Shown: positions 34,532-38,675 of the stretch, piece after piece | How positions within the stretch are numbered: position 1 is the first letter of the stretch | Layout of the letters: the number at the start of each line of letters is the position of its first letter | Origin: a virus | Reading direction: 5' to 3' (one strand) | DNA: 38,675 nt | Virus record (IMG/VR): IMGVR_UViG_3300019880_000005 | Coordinates: 1 to 38,675 of that record | The notes under the pieces: generated by a model | Databases searched by the model: none | The model's input: only the letters and a program-made list of their open reading frames with translations | Told to the model about the DNA's origin: nothing | Program-made: the position numbers and the translations under genes

Positions 34532-35461
34532 ATGGCAGATTTTGTTAGTTCGGACCCACTAGACAACCTCACCGACACCACCCAACGCCCAATTACCATT
34601 TACGCTAAACGAGCGCCAACAACCAACGATAGACAGCCTGCTAATACATGCTGGGTAGATCGTAGTGTAGTTCCCCCTGTTCTTTACTATTCTAATGGTG
34701 CCAATTCATGGGCCCCATCTTCCAGTACCAGTAGTGTAACTACTATAACTGGATCAGCTGGTGGACCTATTGCCCCATTTCTAGGCAACATTATTTTTGC
34801 ACCTGGCACAAACATGACTTCCATCGTTGGAGCAGGTAATACACTCACCTTCAACGCAGCTGCCGGTGGTGGATCGATTGTTTTCAACGGGGATACTGGT
34901 TCCACCGTTGCGGGAACAACTCCAATTAACTTACTTGGTGGAACAGGCCTTTCCAGTGTTGGTAACGGAACAAATACCGTTACTTTTAATGTGGATGCTT
35001 CCGTTCCATTGTCATTTGCATCTGATTCAGGCTCTGCAGTTCCTGCTGCTAACGCTCTAACCATTATTGGTGGAACTAACGTAACAACCAGTGCAACTGG
35101 TAGTACAGTAACTATCAACGCATCTGGAGGTTCTTCCTTCACTTGGCAAGCAATCGGTGCTTCACAGGCTTTAGCAGCTTCCAACGGATACTTCTGTACA
35201 GCTGGTGGCGCTCTAGTATTGACTCTTCCTGCGGTATCTGCGGTAGGAGCAACTATCGAAGTGGCCCTTGACGGATCTACATCTTGGTCAATCGCTCAGA
35301 ACGCTGGTAATCAAGTCAGAATCGGTAATCAACAAACTACTGCTGGTGCTGGTGGATCGCTTACCTCAACTGCACAAGGTAATTGCCTTACTTTAGTCTG
35401 TCAGACTGCGAACGCTCGCTGGGTAGCCACAAAGATCACGGGAAATATTACCGTTGTTTAG
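34532..35461 (+). CDS. Tail fibre, first gene of the fibre array
   Basis: 309 residues. The N-terminus (SSDPLDNLTDTTQRPITIYAKRAPTTNDRQPANTCWVDRSVVPPVLYYSNGANSWAP) looks like an attachment domain found only in this member of the array, so it may be the one that docks to the tail. Repetitive beta segments (GDTGSTVAGTTPINLLGG, SDSGSAVPAANALTIIGG) follow. The last 70 residues (YFCTAGGALVLTLPAVSAVGATIEVALDGSTSWSIAQNAGNQVRIGN...GNITVV) match the tip of the 224-1510 fibre. Confidence 0.75.
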   Translation: MADFVSSDPLDNLTDTTQRPITIYAKRAPTTNDRQPANTCWVDRSVVPPVLYYSNGANSWAPSSSTSSVTTITGSAGGPIAPFLGNIIFAPGTNMTSIVGAGNTLTFNAAAGGGSIVFNGDTGSTVAGTTPINLLGGTGLSSVGNGTNTVTFNVDASVPLSFASDSGSAVPAANALTIIGGTNVTTSATGSTVTINASGGSSFTWQAIGASQALAASNGYFCTAGGALVLTLPAVSAVGATIEVALDGSTSWSIAQNAGNQVRIGNQQTTAGAGGSLTSTAQGNCLTLVCQTANARWVATKITGNITVV

Positions 35462-35479
35462 TAACATTATGGGGATAGA

Positions 35480-37165
35480 ATGACAACAAATAACAGTTTA
35501 GACAATAAGAGTTCACCTTTTGACGTGGACAACATTCACTTAGCTGCTAACACCATCAATGCTACCAATGCTAACGGAACGCTTAATGTTAATTCTGCGG
35601 GTACAGGGACACTTAGCCTTGGAACTAATGCTACTGCCCACCAGACAACTATGGGTTCGGTTACTGGTGCAGCTGCCACAACTGTTCAATCAGGTACAGG
35701 GGCATTAACGTTAACTACTGGTGGAAGTTTATCAATTAGTGCTAACGATAGTTCTCTTTCACTTACTAACGGTCCTTTCGATATCTTTACTGGTACAGGA
35801 TCTGTCGGTATATCTAGGGATGCGACAGCTAATACAGTGCAGATTGCTACAGGCGCTGGAGCAAAAACTCTAATTTTGGGTTCAACTAACACTACTTCAG
35901 GTACAACAATCCAGTCTGGATCTGTAGGTATTAGCAATAACTCTAACAACGGTCCTTTCAATATCTCTTCTGGAACAGGGTTGCTTACAATCGCTAATGA
36001 TGCAACTGCTTCAACGGCTTCTTTTGGTACAGGGGCTGGCGTAAAAACGGTTACTGTCGGTTCTTCCAACACAACCAGCTCGACTACTGTAAATTGTGGT
36101 ACTGGTGGTGCTTCTTTCGGTAATACAGCAAACGCACACACAACTCTAGTCGGATCAGCCACAGGTAACTCAACTACTTCGATTGCTTGCGGGACTGGGG
36201 GATGTAACTTAGGTACTTCAGCTAACGTACATGTAACTACTTTGGGATCTACCACAGGTGGATCTAATACTACGATTGATTGCGGAACTGCTGGATGTGA
36301 CGTAGGTACTTCAGCCAACGCCCATGCAACTACTTTGGGATCTACCACAGCGGGTGCAGAGACAATTGTGCAAGCTCCAGCTGGTGGAGTAACATTTACA
36401 GGCGTAGCAGGTACTGTGGTTTCCAACCTTAACGTGGTTACTATTAATACTGTTAGCGGTCAGATTGGATCTCAAGCATCATCGAGTACCTCAGTGGTAG
36501 TAACTGGTCAGTTATTCACTGCATCAGGAGCTTTCACTTACACACCAACAGCTAATACGAAGTATATTGTCGTCGAATTAGTTGGGGGCGGTGGTGGTTC
36601 TGGTGGTGTTTCTAGCTCGGCTGCACAGGTCGCCGTCTCAGGAGGTGGTGGTGGTGGTTCTTATGCAAGATTCATTTTAACGGCAGCCCAAGTGGGTGCT
36701 TCCCTTTCTGGGTCAGTAGGTGCTCCTGGTGCTGGTGGAACTGCTGCTCCTACTAATGGAACTGCTGGTGGGGATACCACTTTAGCAACAGCAGCTCCTT
36801 GGACTGTTACTGGCGGAAATTTGAGCGGTGGTGCTAGCTCAGCAGGCGCTAATACCTTTGGTGTGGGAGGCAATAACGCACCGGCTAATACTGTTGGAAC
36901 TGGGATTCTTTTAGTTAACCAACCTGGAGGTAGCGGTTCACCAGGTTTTGGAAATGCTACAACTTTCGCAATTGGAGGCACAGCAGGACATAATTCTCTA
37001 GGATTTGGTGGCGGTGGTGGTGCAGTAACAGCCGGAAGTGCAGACTCGGGTCTAACTGGATCAGGGTATGGAGCTGGTGGCGGTGGATCTGTGGCATCTG
37101 GTGCAACTAGTTCTGCTGGGGTCAATGGAAGAAACGGTGCAGCGATCTTCACTGAGTTTGCGTAG
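35480..37165 (+). CDS. Tail fibre with repeat stalk and glycine-rich tip
   Basis: 561 residues; GGGGA lies five bases before the ATG. The first 50 residues (TTNNSLDNKSSPFDVDNIHLAANTINATNANGTLNV) are nearly the same as those of the next gene. The stalk (about 50-300) is made of beta repeats, with three consecutive 31-residue units at about 206-298. From about 355 (FTASGAFTYTPTANTKYIVVELVGGGGGS) comes the glycine-rich tip with SYARFILTAAQVGASLSGSVGAPGAGG, ending AAIFTEFA. Probably a trimeric receptor-binding fibre. After the TAG stop the frame continues into a relic GNITVV end. Confidence 0.75.
   Translation: MTTNNSLDNKSSPFDVDNIHLAANTINATNANGTLNVNSAGTGTLSLGTNATAHQTTMGSVTGAAATTVQSGTGALTLTTGGSLSISANDSSLSLTNGPFDIFTGTGSVGISRDATANTVQIATGAGAKTLILGSTNTTSGTTIQSGSVGISNNSNNGPFNISSGTGLLTIANDATASTASFGTGAGVKTVTVGSSNTTSSTTVNCGTGGASFGNTANAHTTLVGSATGNSTTSIACGTGGCNLGTSANVHVTTLGSTTGGSNTTIDCGTAGCDVGTSANAHATTLGSTTAGAETIVQAPAGGVTFTGVAGTVVSNLNVVTINTVSGQIGSQASSSTSVVVTGQLFTASGAFTYTPTANTKYIVVELVGGGGGSGGVSSSAAQVAVSGGGGGGSYARFILTAAQVGASLSGSVGAPGAGGTAAPTNGTAGGDTTLATAAPWTVTGGNLSGGASSAGANTFGVGGNNAPANTVGTGILLVNQPGGSGSPGFGNATTFAIGGTAGHNSLGFGGGGGAVTAGSADSGLTGSGYGAGGGGSVASGATSSAGVNGRNGAAIFTEFA
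36095..36373 (+). repeat. Three tandem 93-bp repeats in the fibre stalk
   Basis: Units at 36095-36187, 36188-36280 and 36281-36373 each encode 31 residues of the form CGTGGxxxGxxANxHxTTLG followed by STTGxxxTxIx. Units 2 and 3 share an exact run of more than 20 bases around the TTTGGGATCTACCACAG core. Every unit starts with Cys, unusual in a fibre stalk, and would form one or two turns of a repetitive beta structure. Such repeats can change number by slippage or recombination. Confidence 0.85.
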
Positions 37166-37192
37166 AAATCTGGTAACATTACGGTGGTATAA
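37166..37192 (+). pseudogene. Relic of a fibre C-terminal domain
   Basis: Directly after the TAG stop (37163-37165), the same frame reads KSGNITVV and a TAA stop that overlaps the next ATG. GNITVV followed by stop is exactly the end of the fibres at 224-1510 and 34532-35461, so this is the last bit of a deleted fibre tip left between two duplicated genes. Confidence 0.75.
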
Positions 37193-38675
37193 TGACAACG
37201 AATAACGGTTTAGACAACAAGAGCTCGCCATTTGATGTGGATAATATCCACTTGGCAGCTAACACCATCAATGTTACCAATGTTAACGGGACACTTGATG
37301 TAACCTCTAACGGTACCGGGGCGCTAAACCTCGGTACTAATGCTACCAATCATCAGACGACCTTAGGTTCGGTGAGTGGTACATCGTCGACTACCGTTCA
37401 ATCAGGTACTGGCGGGATTAGTAATAACTCTAGCAATGGTATTTTTTCTATTGCGTCCGGGACAGGTCATATTTCTATATCTGATGATGCAACAGCCACT
37501 GTTGTTGATATAGCAACAGGTGCTGGAGTAAAAACAGTATCCCTAGGCACATCCAATGGAGGCAGCCAAACTGTCATCAATTGTGGTACCGGTGGGTTAT
37601 TTATGGGTCTTTCCAATACTGTTCACACAACCCATATTGGATCTGTTTTTGGCGCATCTAATACAATACTTCAGTCAGGTACGGGTGGCTTGGATTTAAA
37701 TAGCCACGATGGTCACCTCGATGTGTCAACAGGCACTGGGTTCCTAACCATCAGTAATGATGCAGTCGCTACCACTGTGGCGATCGGTACAGGAGCTGCC
37801 CAGAAAACTGTTACCCTAGGGTCACCCAATACAACCAGTTCTACCGTAATAAATTGCGGAACTGGTGGGTGTAGCTTTGGAACCACATCTAACGTCCATG
37901 ATACTTTAATAGGTGCCACCAACGCAGGATCAACGGTTACCTTACTAGGTCCACCTGGTGGCGTATTTCTGATTGGCGCCGCCGGGAATGTGGTCTCTAA
38001 CCTTAATGTAGTTACCATCGATACATCTACTGGTGAAATTGGTTCTCAAGCTGCATCTGGTGGCGGTGCAACCGTAACGGCACAAAGATTTACTGCTTCG
38101 GGAGCATTTACTTATACACCCAATGCCGGAATGGCTTATGTTATTTGTGAGCTGGTTGGGGGCGGAGGGGGGTCGGGGGGATGTGCTGCAACAGGAGCTG
38201 GGCAGACATCTGTTACTGCTGGTGGATCAGGTGGTGCATACGCAAGATTTCTATTAACTGCTGCTCAGGTTGGCGCTTCCTTATCAGGCTCAGTTGGGGC
38301 TGGAGGTACAGCTGGAACTCTTACTCCATCAGCTGGCGGAAACGGTGGAAATACCACTCTAGCCACAACAGCTGCATGGACTGTGGGTGGTGGAACTGGG
38401 ACAGCAATTGGAAGTGCAGCTGGTACAGTAAATATTCCAACTAGTGGTGTTGCTGGAGGAACAATAACATCCGGTACAGGAACTATTTTGGCTCTGGTCA
38501 ATGGAGGAAGAAGCTCTAATCCTGTTGGAGTATTTGGGAATTATGCTCAAGGTTCATTTGGGGGAACTTCTCCTTTAGGAACTGGTGGTGTGCCCGTTCC
38601 GAATACGATATTTACAACTCCTGGAGAAGCAGGAACAGGTTATGGAGCTGGTGGTGGAGGATCTGCACAATACGA
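37192..38675 (+). CDS. Tail fibre with glycine-rich tip, continues at window start
   Basis: It starts at ATG 37192 (TAATG overlap with the relic) and is open at the window end; joined to the left end it gives 518 residues with stop at 206-208. It is a paralogue of the preceding gene: the first 60 codons are about 80% identical in DNA, followed by beta repeats (GTGAGVKTVSLGTSNGGSQTVIN, GTGAAQKTVTLGSPNTTSSTVIN) and a glycine-rich tip (LVGGGGGSGG, GAYARFLLTAAQVGASLSGSVGAGG). It lacks the three Cys-led 31-residue units in tandem form but keeps single versions. Likely an alternative receptor-binding fibre. Confidence 0.85.
   Translation, partial: MTTNNGLDNKSSPFDVDNIHLAANTINVTNVNGTLDVTSNGTGALNLGTNATNHQTTLGSVSGTSSTTVQSGTGGISNNSSNGIFSIASGTGHISISDDATATVVDIATGAGVKTVSLGTSNGGSQTVINCGTGGLFMGLSNTVHTTHIGSVFGASNTILQSGTGGLDLNSHDGHLDVSTGTGFLTISNDAVATTVAIGTGAAQKTVTLGSPNTTSSTVINCGTGGCSFGTTSNVHDTLIGATNAGSTVTLLGPPGGVFLIGAAGNVVSNLNVVTIDTSTGEIGSQAASGGGATVTAQRFTASGAFTYTPNAGMAYVICELVGGGGGSGGCAATGAGQTSVTAGGSGGAYARFLLTAAQVGASLSGSVGAGGTAGTLTPSAGGNGGNTTLATTAAWTVGGGTGTAIGSAAGTVNIPTSGVAGGTITSGTGTILALVNGGRSSNPVGVFGNYAQGSFGGTSPLGTGGVPVPNTIFTTPGEAGTGYGAGGGGSAQY
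38551..38675. repeat. Terminal direct repeat, right copy (contig overlap)
   Basis: Identical to 11-135; see the left copy. The fibre frame that starts at 37192 enters this repeat at 38551 in the same phase as the left copy at 11, which supports joining the ends. Confidence 0.95.

Noticed and set aside
34687-35184. Long leftward frames opposite fibre genes (also 35686-36426, 36661-37179, 4029-4439, 37713-38018)
   Set aside because: They are Pro/Val/Ala-rich antisense shadows of Gly/Thr-rich repeat codons in the fibre genes, with no ribosome sites.
34532-38675. Diversity-generating retroelement acting on the fibre tips
   Set aside because: No reverse transcriptase gene and no template/variable repeat pair with A-specific changes was seen. 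Repeats among tips look like ordinary duplication.

Overview
This window looks like one complete genome of a tailed, podovirus-like bacteriophage of about 38.5 kb. Bases 11-135 and 38551-38675 are identical, and one fibre gene runs off the right end and finishes at the left end. The contig is therefore circular, circularly permuted, or terminally redundant, with a unique length near 38,540 bp. Base composition is moderately AT-rich, and starts are preceded by AGGAG-type Shine-Dalgarno sites, so the host is a bacterium. The capsid protein is of the N4-gp56 type, the portal is P22-like, and an adaptor/nozzle pair follows it. No sheath, tape measure or long-tail genes are seen, which indicates a short-tailed virion. 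A tandem two-domain regulator resembling chlamydial Euo hints at a chlamydia-like host, but this is only inference.

Layout. The rightward late block starts near 16.03 kb and runs through the contig junction to 4.97 kb. Its order is small TerS-proximal genes, terS, terL, an inserted HNH endonuclease, portal, five small mostly basic genes, scaffold, major capsid, decoration-like proteins, adaptor, nozzle, tail tip proteins, internal/ejection proteins, then nine fibre or fibre-associated genes, a small lipoprotein and a DUF6496-like protein. The leftward blocks are 4.97-9.01 kb (YqaJ nuclease, SSB with an acidic DDCPF tail, RusA resolvase, small zinc proteins) and 11.5-15.93 kb (Rha-type regulator and a long run of tiny, translationally coupled genes, many with one membrane helix or CxxC pairs). 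Short rightward genes lie between them: a Cro-like regulator at 7.56 kb, a zinc ribbon at 9.27 kb, the Euo-like regulator at 9.52 kb and a winged-helix replication-initiator-like gene at 10.1 kb.

How it seems to work. The initiator-like protein carries three 15-bp tandem repeats inside its own gene, as lambda O does, and a 21-bp-arm inverted repeat lies just upstream, so 10.0-10.5 kb is the best origin candidate. The nuclease, SSB and resolvase would handle recombination-dependent replication and end processing. No DNA polymerase, helicase, integrase, RNA polymerase or recognisable endolysin was found, so replication leans on the host and the lysis genes are probably among the unassigned membrane microproteins. 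The same operator-like sequence (TCAAC-N5-GTTG) with identical spacing to the ribosome site stands before the Cro-like gene and before the first late gene, which suggests that this regulator controls both itself and late expression.

The fibre region is a mosaic of a few exchangeable modules: pectin-lyase-like stalks, repeat stalks, two C-terminal tip types and glycine-rich tips. It shows clear traces of duplication and recombination.
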